From: Streptomyces alfalfae
Lineage (GTDB): Bacteria > Actinomycetota > Actinomycetes > Streptomycetales > Streptomycetaceae
DNA length: 64,000 nucleotides
Assembly: GCF_004127445.1 (NCBI RefSeq)
Contig: NZ_QEXM01000043.1
Location: 620,001-684,000 of the forward strand
Direction: 5' to 3'
The notes below the pieces were generated by a model. That model did not search any database. It saw nothing but the letters and a program-made list of their open reading frames with translations, and had not been told where the DNA came from. Below, piece after piece: positions 51,342 through 60,685 of this stretch (position 1 is its first letter; each line of letters opens with the position of its first letter). A program made the translations under genes and the position numbers.

Positions 51342-52097
51342 CTACCCCAGCCGGACCGCGCCGTCCAGACGAATCGTTTCCGCGTTCAGCATCGCGTTCT
51401 CCGCGACGTGCAGGGCCAGGTCCGCGTACTCCTCCGGCCGGCCGAAGCGCGCGGGGTGGGCCACCTGGTCGCCGAGCGCGGCGAGCGCCTTCTCCGGGAC
51501 GTCGGTGAGCAGCGGAGTGTGGAACATCCCCGGCGCGATGGTGACGACACGGATCTTCAGCGGCGCCAGGTCGCGCGCCGCGGGCAGCGTCATCCCCACG
51601 ATGCCTCCCTTGGAGGCGGCGTAGGCGACCTGCCCGACCTGACCGTCGTACGCGGCGATGGAGGCCGTGTTGATGACGACACCGCGCTCGCCGTCGACTT
51701 CCTCGGCCTCGCCGATGCGCTCCGCGGCCAGCCGGAGCACGTTGAAGGTCCCCACCAGGTTGGTCCGGACGACCCGGTCGAACTCGGCGAGCGGGAAGGG
51801 ACCGCGCCTGCCCACGGTCTTCACCGCGCTGCTCACCCCGGCGCAGTTCACGGCGATCCGCAGTGTCCCCAGCTCCCTCGCGGTGTCGAGCGCGGCGGTG
51901 ACCTGCTCCTCGCTGGTGACATCGGTGGCCCGGAAGACGACTCGGTCGCCGAGCCGTGCCGCGACCTCCTCCCCCGGCGAGGAGGGCAGGTCCGCGATGA
52001 CGACGCCCGCACCGGCCGCCGAGAACTTCTCCACCGTGGCCAGTCCGAGCCCCGAGGCGCCTCCGGTCACCAGGACCACGCTTTCCGCGACGTGCAC
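51342..52097 (-). CDS. SDR-family 3-hydroxyacyl-CoA dehydrogenase type II-like
   Basis: A 251-residue short-chain dehydrogenase from the GTG at 52097 (GGGGAG upstream). Motifs are VVLVTGGASGLGLATVEKFSAAGAGVVIADLP (TGGxxGLG NAD loop, Asp for NAD preference), AVNCAGVSS, NTASIAAYDGQVGQVAYAASKGGIVGMTLPAARDL (Ser, Tyr-x-x-x-Lys) and the C-terminal LNAETIRLDGAVRL. This pattern fits HSD10-like 3-hydroxyacyl-CoA dehydrogenases. Monocistronic, converging on the MAB_1171c-type gene. Confidence 0.9.
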   Translation of the reverse strand: MHVAESVVLVTGGASGLGLATVEKFSAAGAGVVIADLPSSPGEEVAARLGDRVVFRATDVTSEEQVTAALDTARELGTLRIAVNCAGVSSAVKTVGRRGPFPLAEFDRVVRTNLVGTFNVLRLAAERIGEAEEVDGERGVVINTASIAAYDGQVGQVAYAASKGGIVGMTLPAARDLAPLKIRVVTIAPGMFHTPLLTDVPEKALAALGDQVAHPARFGRPEEYADLALHVAENAMLNAETIRLDGAVRLG

Positions 52098-52385
52098 GCT
52101 GCTCCCCTTCCACCAGGCCCGACCGGGACGACGTCCCGCTCCCGGTGGATCACCGGCTGCGGGGCCGGACCAGGCTACAGCGATCACCGGCGCCATCCTT
52201 GGGCCCGCCCGCGAAGTACCGCCCTCGCAGGCCGAGTTGTCGCGGCCGGGAACGGTTGTCCCCCGTGAGAGCTACGGCCAAGTGTCCCCTGTGAGGGGAC
52301 GCTTCCCGACCTCGGCTTCTCTAGCGTTCGGTTCAGCCGCGGCGCCGCGTCACGGGCCGCACGAGGAACCGAGGAAAGAGTCGTC

Positions 52386-53219
52386 ATGAGACTGGTATGG
52401 CAGGTCCTGGCCGTGGTCGCGGTCGTCGCGGCCGGTGGGCAGTGCGCCGTCGCGGTGCAGGACAACCCGTGGCTGTCGTTGCTGGTGGGCGGCCTGACCG
52501 TCGCGCTCTCCCTGTACGTCTACCGCTGGGTCGTGGGGCGCGCCGAGCAGCGCCCGGTCACCGAACTGGCCCCGGAGGGAGCGCGGGGGGCGCTCCTGCG
52601 CGGTCTGGCCGTCGGCGTCGTGATGTTCGGCTGCGTCATCGCGAACATCGCCTTCCTCGGTGACTACGACGTCCATGGCTACGGCTCGCTGACCGGGGCG
52701 ATCGGGCTGGCCGGGTTCATGGCCGGCGCCGCCGTCACGGAGGAGCTGATGTTCCGCGGGCTGCTCTTCCGGCTCGTGGAGCGGGGGCTCGGCACGTACC
52801 TCTCACTGGTGCTGTCCGCCGTGGTGTTCGGCGCGATGCACCTGTTCAACAAGGACGCCACCGTGGTCGGCGCCCTCGCCATCGCGATCGAGGCCGGCGG
52901 CATGCTCGCCGCCGCGTACGCCGCCACCCGCTCCCTGTGGCTGCCGATCGGCCTGCACTTCGGCTGGAACTTCGCGGAGTCCGGCATCTTCGGCACCGCG
53001 GTCTCGGGCAACGGCGACACCCACGGGCTGCTGGACGCCTCGACGTCGGGCGCCGCGTGGGTCACGGGCGGCGAGTTCGGTCCCGAGGCGAGTGTGTACG
53101 CGGTGGTGTTCGGTGCGCTGATGACGGTCGCCTTCCTGTGGCTGGCGCACCGGCGCGGCCACATCGTCCCCCGGCGGCGTGCCGAGCGTGCCGACGCCCT
53201 GGCTACACTCGCGCGGTGA
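52386..53219 (+). CDS. CPBP-family intramembrane glutamic protease
   Basis: A 277-residue multi-pass membrane protein. The Abi/CPBP motifs are present: GAAVTEELMFRGLLFRLVERGLGTY (motif 1, EExxxR), FGAMHLFN (motif 2, His) and LPIGLHFGWNFAES (motif 3, His and Asn). Family members are CAAX-type proteases or bacteriocin-immunity proteins. It is followed by a two-component system overlapping by a few bases (TGATG), so the three are one operon. Confidence 0.92.
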   Translation: MRLVWQVLAVVAVVAAGGQCAVAVQDNPWLSLLVGGLTVALSLYVYRWVVGRAEQRPVTELAPEGARGALLRGLAVGVVMFGCVIANIAFLGDYDVHGYGSLTGAIGLAGFMAGAAVTEELMFRGLLFRLVERGLGTYLSLVLSAVVFGAMHLFNKDATVVGALAIAIEAGGMLAAAYAATRSLWLPIGLHFGWNFAESGIFGTAVSGNGDTHGLLDASTSGAAWVTGGEFGPEASVYAVVFGALMTVAFLWLAHRRGHIVPRRRAERADALATLAR

Positions 53220-54379
53220 TGAGCCTTCAGGGGGCCGGCCAGGTGTGGCGTCGGCTCGACGTCACGGTCCGCGACCTCCCGCTCGCGCTCCTGTTCCTGG
53301 CCGCCTCGTTCCTGCCGGGACTGCGCGGCCACGGGACGGAGCTCGGGGACCTGCCGGACCGCCCCTTCGACGCCCTCGCCCTCGGGGCGCTCGCCCTGGA
53401 GTGCCTGCCGCTCGCGGTGCGCCGGCGGTGGCCGGTCCTCTGCCTCGCCCTGGTGGCCTGCGGTTTCGCCCTGGACCAGGTGCGCGGTTACCACTCGGCG
53501 GCCGGTACCGCGCTGCCCATCGCGCTGATCAGCACGGGGTCGCATCTGGAACACCACCGGCGCGCCACCGTGATCCTGCTCTCCGTGGCGTACGTTCCGC
53601 TGGCCGTCGCGCTCACCCTGGCCGGTTCGGGCGGTGAGACGCCGACGGGGTTCGTGACGTTCTTCCTGGTCCTCGCCTCGGCCTGGGGAGCGGGCGCGTG
53701 GCTGCGTGCCACCCGGATCAGGGAGGAGGAGCGCCGCGAGCTGGCCGCCGCGGAGATCCGCGGCGCCGAACGCGCCCAGATCGCCCGGGAGCTGCACGAC
53801 GTGGTGACCCACCATGTGACCGCGATGGTCGTCCAGGCCGACGCCGCCCGCTACTTGACGGGCGCGCCGCAGCGGCTCGAGCAGTCCCTGGCCGCCGTCA
53901 GCGACACCGGCCGCCGCGCCATGACCGACCTGCGCCATCTGCTCGACCTGCTCAACCCCGACCACGGCGCCGGCGCCACGGACGTCAGGGCGCCGGCCGT
54001 CGGCCGGGTCCTCACTCTCGTCGAGCAGACCCGCAGGGCCGGGCAGCCGGTGGACTTCACCGAGCAGGGCACGCCACCGGCGTCGACCGGCAGCGCCGAC
54101 CTCGTCGCCTACCGGGTGGTGCAGGAAGCACTGACCAACGCCCTCAAGTACGCTCACGGCAGCCCGACTTCCGTCGAGGTGCGGCACGGAGAGAGGGAGA
54201 TCACCGTGGAGGTGAGGACCGGCGGGTCCGGCGCGCGCACCGCCGCCGCGGTCGGCGGCGGACGGGGCCTGGCGGGTCTGCGGGAACGCGTCGGCGTCCT
54301 GGGCGGCGAGTTCAGCGCCGGCGGCTCCGACGGCGGCTTCACCGTACGGGCGCGCATCCCCGCCGGCAGCGCCTCGTGA
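53219..54379 (+). CDS. NarL-type sensor histidine kinase
   Basis: A 386-residue protein. The N-terminal about 160 residues contain several membrane segments (LPLALLFLAASFLPGL, PVLCLALVACGFALD, ATVILLSVAYVPLAVALTLAG, FVTFFLVLASAWGAGAWL). The HisKA_3 dimerisation box follows: ERAQIARELHDVVTHHVTAMVVQADAARYL, with the phospho-accepting His in RELHD. The HATPase region has YRVVQEALTNALKYAHGSPTSVEV and GGGRGLAGLRERVGVLGG. The start (ATG 53219, or GTG 53216) overlaps the CPBP stop and the stop overlaps the regulator. Confidence 0.94.
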   Translation: MSLQGAGQVWRRLDVTVRDLPLALLFLAASFLPGLRGHGTELGDLPDRPFDALALGALALECLPLAVRRRWPVLCLALVACGFALDQVRGYHSAAGTALPIALISTGSHLEHHRRATVILLSVAYVPLAVALTLAGSGGETPTGFVTFFLVLASAWGAGAWLRATRIREEERRELAAAEIRGAERAQIARELHDVVTHHVTAMVVQADAARYLTGAPQRLEQSLAAVSDTGRRAMTDLRHLLDLLNPDHGAGATDVRAPAVGRVLTLVEQTRRAGQPVDFTEQGTPPASTGSADLVAYRVVQEALTNALKYAHGSPTSVEVRHGEREITVEVRTGGSGARTAAAVGGGRGLAGLRERVGVLGGEFSAGGSDGGFTVRARIPAGSAS

Positions 54380-55035
54380 GCGCACCGATCCGGGTCCTGG
54401 TCTGCGACGACCAGATGCTGATCCGCACCGGCCTCGTCACCATCATCGACGCCCAGCCCGACATGGAGGTGGCGGGTGAGTGCGGGGACGGGCGAACCGG
54501 GGTCGACCTCGCCCGCGAGCTGCGGCCCGACGTCGTCGTGATGGACATCCGCATGCCGGTCCTCGACGGACTCGAAGCCACCCGACTGCTGGCCGGCGCC
54601 GCGGTGCCCCACCCGGTCAAGGTCCTCGTGGTGACCACGTTCAACCTGGACGAGTACGTCTACGAGGCCCTGCGCGCCGGCGCCAGCGGCTTCCTGCTCA
54701 AGGACGCGCCCCCGGACCGGCTGCTCCACGGCATCAGGACCGTGGCCACCGGCGCGGCGCTCCTCGACCCCGATGTGACGCGCCAGCTCCTCGGCCGCTA
54801 CGCCACCCGCATCCGTCCCGCGCGGGGCGCCTCCGGCGACCTCCCACTCACCCCGCGGGAGCTGGAGGTCCTCCGTCTCATCGCGGACGGCCTCTCCAAC
54901 AGCGAGATCGCCGCGGCCCTGGTGATCAGTCAGGAGACCGTCAAGACGTTCGTCTCCCGCATCCTCACCAAGCTCCAGCTCCGCGACCGCGTCCAGGCCG
55001 TCGTGTACGCCTACCGCCACGGCCTGGCGACCTGA
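54376..55035 (+). CDS. NarL/LuxR-type response regulator
   Basis: A 219-residue regulator from the GTG at 54376 (GTGA overlap with the kinase). The receiver domain has IRVLVCDDQMLIRTGLVTII with the acidic pair and the phospho-acceptor Asp57 in PDVVVMDIRMPVLDGLEATRLL, then VLVVTTFNLDEYVYEALRAGASGFLLKDA. The output is a LuxR helix-turn-helix, LTPRELEVLRLIADGLSNSEIAAALVISQETVKTFVSRILTKLQLRDRVQAVVYAY. Partner of the preceding kinase; likely controls the CPBP operon. Confidence 0.95.
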   Translation: MSAPIRVLVCDDQMLIRTGLVTIIDAQPDMEVAGECGDGRTGVDLARELRPDVVVMDIRMPVLDGLEATRLLAGAAVPHPVKVLVVTTFNLDEYVYEALRAGASGFLLKDAPPDRLLHGIRTVATGAALLDPDVTRQLLGRYATRIRPARGASGDLPLTPRELEVLRLIADGLSNSEIAAALVISQETVKTFVSRILTKLQLRDRVQAVVYAYRHGLAT

Positions 55036-55190
55036 CGGCCGCCGTACGGGTCACGGCGCAGGTGGACGGTGGCGGCGGCAGGACGGCCGGAAACGCCGGG
55101 AAGCCACCCTCACTGCTCCGTTAGCATGATCTGGCTCACGAGGGTCACCTTGTTCCGACATCTAACACATCGGCCAAACAGTTGATATCT

Positions 55191-56534
55191 ATGGCATCGC
55201 GAATATTCTCGCGGGAAAACTACACAAACATGGTCACCGCCTGGCGCCGGCCGCGGGCGATGCTGTGGACCGCGGTCGTCGTGGTGGGGCTCGGTTTCCT
55301 CGTCGCGCTGGAGATCGCCGCGCGCCACTACGGGCTGCCGGGGCCGATCGCCAACCAGGCACGCGAGGTGATCTTCGCCCCCAAGTCGGGCCCGCTGCTC
55401 TACGCCAGCATGGCGTTGATGATGGTGGTGCTCACCTGGCGGCAGCGGTTCATCGCCGCCGGGGTCGCGGTCGGCGTCGACGTCGTCTTCTTCCTGGTGC
55501 GCTGGGCGGTCGACGCCAAGATGATGTTCGGCAACGGCGCGCTGTGGGTGATCATCGGCGTCGCCGTCATCGCCCTCGTCCGCCGCACCGGCGCGGAGCG
55601 CGTGCTGCTCCTGAAGGGCGTCGGGCTCGGGCTGCTGCTGGTGGCCGGCCGCAAGACCGGCGACACCTGGCTGCTCATCACGTCCAAGACGCGCCCCGAG
55701 GTGCTGGACCAGTACGTGGGGACCGCCGACCACGCGCTCGGGAACCCGTCGTGGGTGGTGGGGCGCATGGTCGAGGCCACGGGCCCGGTCGGCGAGCACG
55801 TCCTCGACTACGTGTACATCCAGCTCGCCGTGGCCGCCGTCGTGGTCGCCCTGTACCAGCTGCGGAACGTGGCGACCGAGCGCCGCTTCCCCGGCCACCA
55901 CCTGGTGCGCACCTTCCTGGTCATCGGCCTGCTCGGCCCGGCCTTCTACATGATCTACCCGGTGGTCGGCCCGATCTTCGCGTACGGCGCCGACGGCGGG
56001 CAGTTCGCGACGGCCGACCTGTGGCCGGACGTCATGCCGCCGCTGAGCACCCCGCAGCACATGGGCTTCAACGAGATCACCCCGCGCAACTGCATGCCGA
56101 GCCTGCACACGGCGTGGGCCACCACGATCTTCATCCACTCCCGCAAGGGGCCGCGCCTCCTGCGGTTCGCGGGCACGTTCTGGCTGATCGCCACGCTCGG
56201 CGCCACGCTGGGCTTCGGCTACCACTACGGCGCGGACATCATCGCGGGCGTCGTCTTCGCGTTCACGATCGACGCGGCGATGCGGGCGCTCGACCGGGGC
56301 TGGGACAGGTCGGCCGTCCAGTTGGTCGCCTACGGCGCGACGGTCTTCACCCTGCTCCTGCTGTCCTACCGCTACCTGTCGATGCCGATGGCCAAGAACC
56401 CGTACGTCTTCGGCCCCCTGATGGTCCTGGCCATGGTCTCGGTGATCTACGGCTACATGCGCACGACGCGGCTCTGGGAACCGAAGCTCGCCCCTGCCGC
56501 CAAGCCGACGGAAGCGCAACCCGAGATGGTGTGA
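55191..56534 (+). CDS. PAP2-superfamily membrane phosphatase (AUR1/IPC-synthase-like)
   Basis: A 447-residue protein with about ten hydrophobic segments, starting at ATG 55191 (TTG 55182 also open). Phosphatase-like motifs appear in the second half: NCMPSLHTAWATTIFIH (PSxH-type motif with catalytic His) and LGFGYHYGADIIAGVVFAFTIDAAMRAL (GxxYH...D motif). The pattern fits inositolphosphotransferase/AUR1-like PAP2 proteins in Actinobacteria, which handle phospholipid head groups. The ribosome site is weak. No evident operon partner. Confidence 0.85.
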   Translation: MASRIFSRENYTNMVTAWRRPRAMLWTAVVVVGLGFLVALEIAARHYGLPGPIANQAREVIFAPKSGPLLYASMALMMVVLTWRQRFIAAGVAVGVDVVFFLVRWAVDAKMMFGNGALWVIIGVAVIALVRRTGAERVLLLKGVGLGLLLVAGRKTGDTWLLITSKTRPEVLDQYVGTADHALGNPSWVVGRMVEATGPVGEHVLDYVYIQLAVAAVVVALYQLRNVATERRFPGHHLVRTFLVIGLLGPAFYMIYPVVGPIFAYGADGGQFATADLWPDVMPPLSTPQHMGFNEITPRNCMPSLHTAWATTIFIHSRKGPRLLRFAGTFWLIATLGATLGFGYHYGADIIAGVVFAFTIDAAMRALDRGWDRSAVQLVAYGATVFTLLLLSYRYLSMPMAKNPYVFGPLMVLAMVSVIYGYMRTTRLWEPKLAPAAKPTEAQPEMV

Positions 56535-56775
56535 GCGGAACAGCGGCGGACCGTTGGGCCGGAAGGGGGAAGCGCTCCCCTTCCGGCCCTCTTTCATGGC
56601 CCTCCCCGGTGCCGTGAACGCCATACGACAAGCCGGACATAGCCGAGTATTCTGGACGCACGGCGGCGGGGTCTCGCCCCGCTCCGCGCCCTGGTTCGGC
56701 CGTGTGACGCCGTCGTGGCGTCGGGGTTCGCGGCCCTGTCCGCAGCACAGAACCACCTAGCTGGAGGTGGACGCA

Positions 56776-57273
56776 GTGACAACCTCTCCCAGGTCGCCGT
56801 CCATGGAAACGCACCCCGACATCGTCGACATGCGGGCCCGGCACGAGAGTGCCGAGCGCATGGCGAGTACGCCGAAGGTGCAGGCCATCGACACGATGGC
56901 CTTCCTCACAGGTCTCTACCTGGCTGCCTCGCCCTGGATCGTGGGCTTCAACGGCCTCACGCGCCTGAGCGTGGTCAACCTGATCGTGGGCATCTCCTAC
57001 GCCCTGCTGATGAGCGGCGGCTTCGGCCGGGCCTACGACCGGACCCACAGCATGGCCTGGGCCGCCTGTGCGCTGGGTCTCTGGACCATCGTCGCGCCCT
57101 GGGTCGTGGCGGGTGACCAGAGCACCACGCGGACCGTGGTCAGCAACGTCATCACCGGCGCCGTCGCCACCCTGCTCGCCATGGCCGCCGCCATGGCCGC
57201 CAAGAAGGCGGAGTCCAAGGGCGGTGCGGGCCACGGCCGGCGGAGCGGGTCGTTCCGGGCCGGTTCCCACTGA
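56776..57273 (+). CDS. SPW-repeat membrane protein
   Basis: A 165-residue protein with four hydrophobic segments and two SPW-type repeats: FLTGLYLAASPWIVGF and ALGLWTIVAPWVVAG. The N-terminal ETHPDIVDMRARHESAERMASTPKVQAIDT is typical of Streptomyces SPW proteins. The GTG at 56776 has GGAGG 8 bases upstream. Function unknown; often located with stress genes, as here. Confidence 0.88.
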   Translation: MTTSPRSPSMETHPDIVDMRARHESAERMASTPKVQAIDTMAFLTGLYLAASPWIVGFNGLTRLSVVNLIVGISYALLMSGGFGRAYDRTHSMAWAACALGLWTIVAPWVVAGDQSTTRTVVSNVITGAVATLLAMAAAMAAKKAESKGGAGHGRRSGSFRAGSH

Positions 57274-57488
57274 TCACGATCGAGGAGTGACACCGCAGGA
57301 GACACGCCACCGCGCCCCACGGCCACCACACCGCGGGGCGCGGTGGTGTGTCACCGCGTGCCCGTGGCGCCGCGTACCCCGGACACGTAGCCCGAAAGCG
57401 GGCCATCGGAGCGCGGAAGGGGACGTTTGGCCCAGTCCGCCGCGGGCACTTCGAGCATTTGCGCGCGACGATCAAAGGACGAAGCGCG

Positions 57489-57995
57489 ATGTCCACAGAC
57501 CCCCAGCGCGAGGTAGTGATGAGCGACCAGAACATGGCGGACGACGCCTACCAGCCCACCGGCGGCAACGAGGAGCAGGAGGACGCGGCCCCGCTGGACC
57601 TCCAGGACGCGGTGGACGAGCGGAGCTACGACGACATGCTCGACGAGGGCTACTCGCCGCCGGAGAAGCCCCTCGGCGTCGACAAGACGGGCACCACGGC
57701 GGAGGAGCAGCACGAGGGCGAGACGCTCGACGAGCGGCTCGCGCAGGAGGTGCCCGACACGGAGCCGCCGGCCGGTGACGGCGTCGGCGACCTGCCGGAC
57801 GGCGAGGGGGAGCCCATGGACCCGGAGGCCGGTGAGCGCCGCGCGGGCCGCCTCGTGGCCCCCGACGAGGGCGCCCACCCGGACACCACGAAGGAGGTCG
57901 TCGCCACGGACGAGGGCATCGACGGAGGCGCGGCGTCCGCCGAGGAGGCCGCGATGCACGTCGTCCCCGACGAGGAGACGCCGCCGGCCCCGTAG
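57489..57995 (+). CDS. DUF5709-like acidic hydrophilic protein
   Basis: A 168-residue, very acidic protein. SDQNMADDAYQPTGGNEEQEDAAPLDLQDAVDERSYDDMLDEGYSPPEKPLGVDKTGTTAEEQHEGETLDERLAQEVPD matches the DUF5709 pattern (Leu-Asp-x-Tyr, ErSyddmLDeGYSPPErP, TaaEq..GEtLdqRLaqE). The tail is Glu/Asp/Gly-rich and likely disordered. The family is actinobacterial and uncharacterised, repeatedly near general-stress genes. The Clp ATPase follows 130 bases later. Confidence 0.85.
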   Translation: MSTDPQREVVMSDQNMADDAYQPTGGNEEQEDAAPLDLQDAVDERSYDDMLDEGYSPPEKPLGVDKTGTTAEEQHEGETLDERLAQEVPDTEPPAGDGVGDLPDGEGEPMDPEAGERRAGRLVAPDEGAHPDTTKEVVATDEGIDGGAASAEEAAMHVVPDEETPPAP

Positions 57996-58125
57996 GGGCC
58001 GCTCAGCGGCCCGCGCGGCGGGCCTCCGGATGACTGAACCTCCGCCCGGTGGGGCACGCGAATCGGGCACGACACGATCACGCACCAGGGTGCCCCGGCC
58101 GGGCCGGGCACCGGAACGGACGGCT

Positions 58126-60654
58126 ATGAGCAGCGGTTTCATCGGTCCCGAAGGGTTCGGGCAGGACCCGTTCGGGGAGCTCTTCGCACGGTTCCTCGGC
58201 AGCGGCCGACGGCAGATCGACATCGGCAGGCTGATGAGCGGCCCGGCGCGGCAGCTCGTGGCGGCGGCGGCCTCGTACGCCGCCGAGCACGGCAAGAGCA
58301 ACCTCGACACCGAGCACCTGCTGCGGGCGGCGCTGACCATCGAGCCGACCCGCGGTCTCGTCGCGCGCTCGGGGGCCGACCCGGAGCAGATCGCCGAGGA
58401 GATCGACCGGCACTCCGCGGAGACCGAGGGCGCCGTGCCCACGCAGGCCGTCGCGCTCACCCCGGCCGTGAAGCGCGCGCTGCTCGACGCGCACGAGGTG
58501 GCGCGGGCGGTCGGTGCCGGGTACATCGGCCCCGAGCACATCGTGATGGCCCTGGCGGCCAACCCCGACTCCGCGGCCGGGCACATCCTCAACGCGGCCC
58601 GCTTCGACCCGGGCCCGCCCGCGCAGGCGCCGCAGGGCCAGCCGGGCCCCGCCGAGCCGCGGCAGGGCGGCGGTGGCGGCGCCACGCCCACCCTCGACCA
58701 GTTCGGGCGGGACCTGACGGCGCGGGCCGCCGAGGGCGGCGTGGACCCGGTGATCGGCCGCGAGGAGGAGATCGAGCAGACCATCGAGGTGCTGTCGCGG
58801 CGCGGCAAGAACAACCCGGTGCTCATCGGGGACGCGGGCGTCGGCAAGACCGCCGTGGTGGAGGGACTGGCCCAGCGGATCGCCGACGGCGACGTGCCGG
58901 AGACCCTGGCGGACCGGCGTGTCATCGCCCTGGACCTGTCCGGCGTCGTGGCGGGCACCCGTTACCGCGGTGACTTCGAGGAGCGGCTGAACGGCATCAT
59001 CGAGGAGGTCCGCGCCCACTCCGACGAGTTGATCGTGTTCATCGACGAGCTGCACACCATGGTGGGCGCGGGCGGCGGCGGACCCGAGGGCGGCTCGATG
59101 GACGCGGGCAACATGCTCAAGCCCGCCCTCGCCAGGGGCGAGCTGCACGTCATCGGGGCGACGACCCTGGAGGAGTACCGGCGCCACATCGAGAAGGACG
59201 CCGCGCTGGCCCGCCGCTTCCAGCCGATCCTGGTCGCGGAACCGAGCCCGGCGGACGCGGTGGAGATCCTGCGGGGTCTGAGCGACCGCTACGAGGCGCA
59301 CCACCAGGTGCGCTACGCCGATGACGCGCTGCTGGCCGCCGTGGAGCTGTCGGACCGCTATCTGACCGAGCGTTTCCTGCCGGACAAGGCCATCGACCTC
59401 ATGGACCAGGCGGGCGCGCGGGTGCGGCTGCGGGCCAGCACGAAGGGCACGGACGTCCGCGCCCTGGAGCGCGAGAGGGAGCAGCTGACCCGCGACAAGG
59501 ACCAGGCGGTGGCGGCCGAGCAGTACGAGCGCGCCACCGAGCTGCGGGACCGCGTCGCCGCCCTGGCCCGCGAGATCGCCGCCGGGCAGGACCGCGGGCC
59601 GGGCGACGGGCGGATCGTGGAGGTGACCGCGGAGGACATCGCCGAGGTGGTGTCCCGGCAGACCGGCATCCCGGTGAGCACCCTCACGCAGGAGGAGAAG
59701 CAGCGCCTGCTCGGTCTGGAGGCGCATCTGCACGAGCGGGTCGTGGGCCAGGAGGAGGCCGTCAGCGCGGTGGCGGAGGCGGTCCTGCGCTCCCGCTCGG
59801 GCCTTTCGAGCCCGGACCGGCCGATCGGCAGCTTCCTCTTCCTCGGCCCGACGGGCGTGGGCAAGACGGAGCTGGCACGGGCGCTGGCGGAGGCGCTGTT
59901 CGGCAGCGAGGACCGGATGGTCCGCCTGGACATGAGCGAGTTCCAGGAGCGGCACACCGTCAGCAGGCTCGTCGGGGCGCCGCCCGGGTACGTCGGCCAC
60001 GAGGAGGCGGGCCAGCTCACCGAGGCGGTGCGGCGTCACCCGTACTCGCTGCTGCTGCTCGACGAGGTGGAGAAGGCCCACCCCGACGTCTTCAACACCC
60101 TGCTCCAGGTCCTCGACGACGGACGCCTCACCGACGCGCAGGGGCGCACGGTGAACTTCACCAACACCGTCATCGTGATGACGAGCAACCTCGGCTCCGA
60201 GGCGCTGACCGGGCGCGGCGGCACCCTCGGTTTCCGTGCCGACGGCTCGGAGGCGGACGAGGAGGCGCGGCGGGAGCAGGTGCTGCGGCCGCTGCGGGAG
60301 CACTTCAGGCCGGAGTTCCTCAACCGGATCGACGAGGTGGTCATCTTCCGGCGGCTGTCGGGTGAGCAGCTGCGGCAGGTCACCGACCTGCTCCTGGAGG
60401 AGACCCGGCGCCGGCTGCGCGGGCAGGACGTCGCCATCGAGTTCACCCCGGCGGCGGTGGACTGGCTGGCGCGGCGCGGGCACCAGCCGGAGTACGGGGC
60501 GCGTCCGCTGCGCCGCACCATTCAGCGCGAGGTCGACAACCGGCTCTCGCGGCTGCTCCTCGACGGCCGTCTCACCCCGGGCAGCCGGGTCACGGTGGAC
60601 GTCGCGGACGACGCGCTGACCATGGACACCACGGCGGGGGCGCCGGCCGTCTGA
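58126..60654 (+). CDS. Clp/Hsp100 AAA+ ATPase (ClpC/ClpB-type)
   Basis: An 842-residue two-domain unfoldase. The N-terminal Clp repeat domain (residues ~40-165, ARQLVAAAASYAAEHGKSNLDTEHLLRAAL) precedes a Gly/Pro linker. NBD1 has GDAGVGKT, VFIDELHTMVGAG and RRFQPILV. The short middle region (LEREREQLTRDKDQAVAAEQYERATELRDRVAAL) is ClpC-like rather than the long ClpB coiled coil. NBD2 has GPTGVGKTELARALAEALFG, LLLLDEVEKAHPDVFN and FLNRIDEVVIF. It is a paralogue of housekeeping ClpC, lying among stress genes. Confidence 0.93.
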   Translation: MSSGFIGPEGFGQDPFGELFARFLGSGRRQIDIGRLMSGPARQLVAAAASYAAEHGKSNLDTEHLLRAALTIEPTRGLVARSGADPEQIAEEIDRHSAETEGAVPTQAVALTPAVKRALLDAHEVARAVGAGYIGPEHIVMALAANPDSAAGHILNAARFDPGPPAQAPQGQPGPAEPRQGGGGGATPTLDQFGRDLTARAAEGGVDPVIGREEEIEQTIEVLSRRGKNNPVLIGDAGVGKTAVVEGLAQRIADGDVPETLADRRVIALDLSGVVAGTRYRGDFEERLNGIIEEVRAHSDELIVFIDELHTMVGAGGGGPEGGSMDAGNMLKPALARGELHVIGATTLEEYRRHIEKDAALARRFQPILVAEPSPADAVEILRGLSDRYEAHHQVRYADDALLAAVELSDRYLTERFLPDKAIDLMDQAGARVRLRASTKGTDVRALEREREQLTRDKDQAVAAEQYERATELRDRVAALAREIAAGQDRGPGDGRIVEVTAEDIAEVVSRQTGIPVSTLTQEEKQRLLGLEAHLHERVVGQEEAVSAVAEAVLRSRSGLSSPDRPIGSFLFLGPTGVGKTELARALAEALFGSEDRMVRLDMSEFQERHTVSRLVGAPPGYVGHEEAGQLTEAVRRHPYSLLLLDEVEKAHPDVFNTLLQVLDDGRLTDAQGRTVNFTNTVIVMTSNLGSEALTGRGGTLGFRADGSEADEEARREQVLRPLREHFRPEFLNRIDEVVIFRRLSGEQLRQVTDLLLEETRRRLRGQDVAIEFTPAAVDWLARRGHQPEYGARPLRRTIQREVDNRLSRLLLDGRLTPGSRVTVDVADDALTMDTTAGAPAV

Positions 60655-60685
60655 CGGGTCGTCGGGCCGGTGCCCCGGGCTCGCG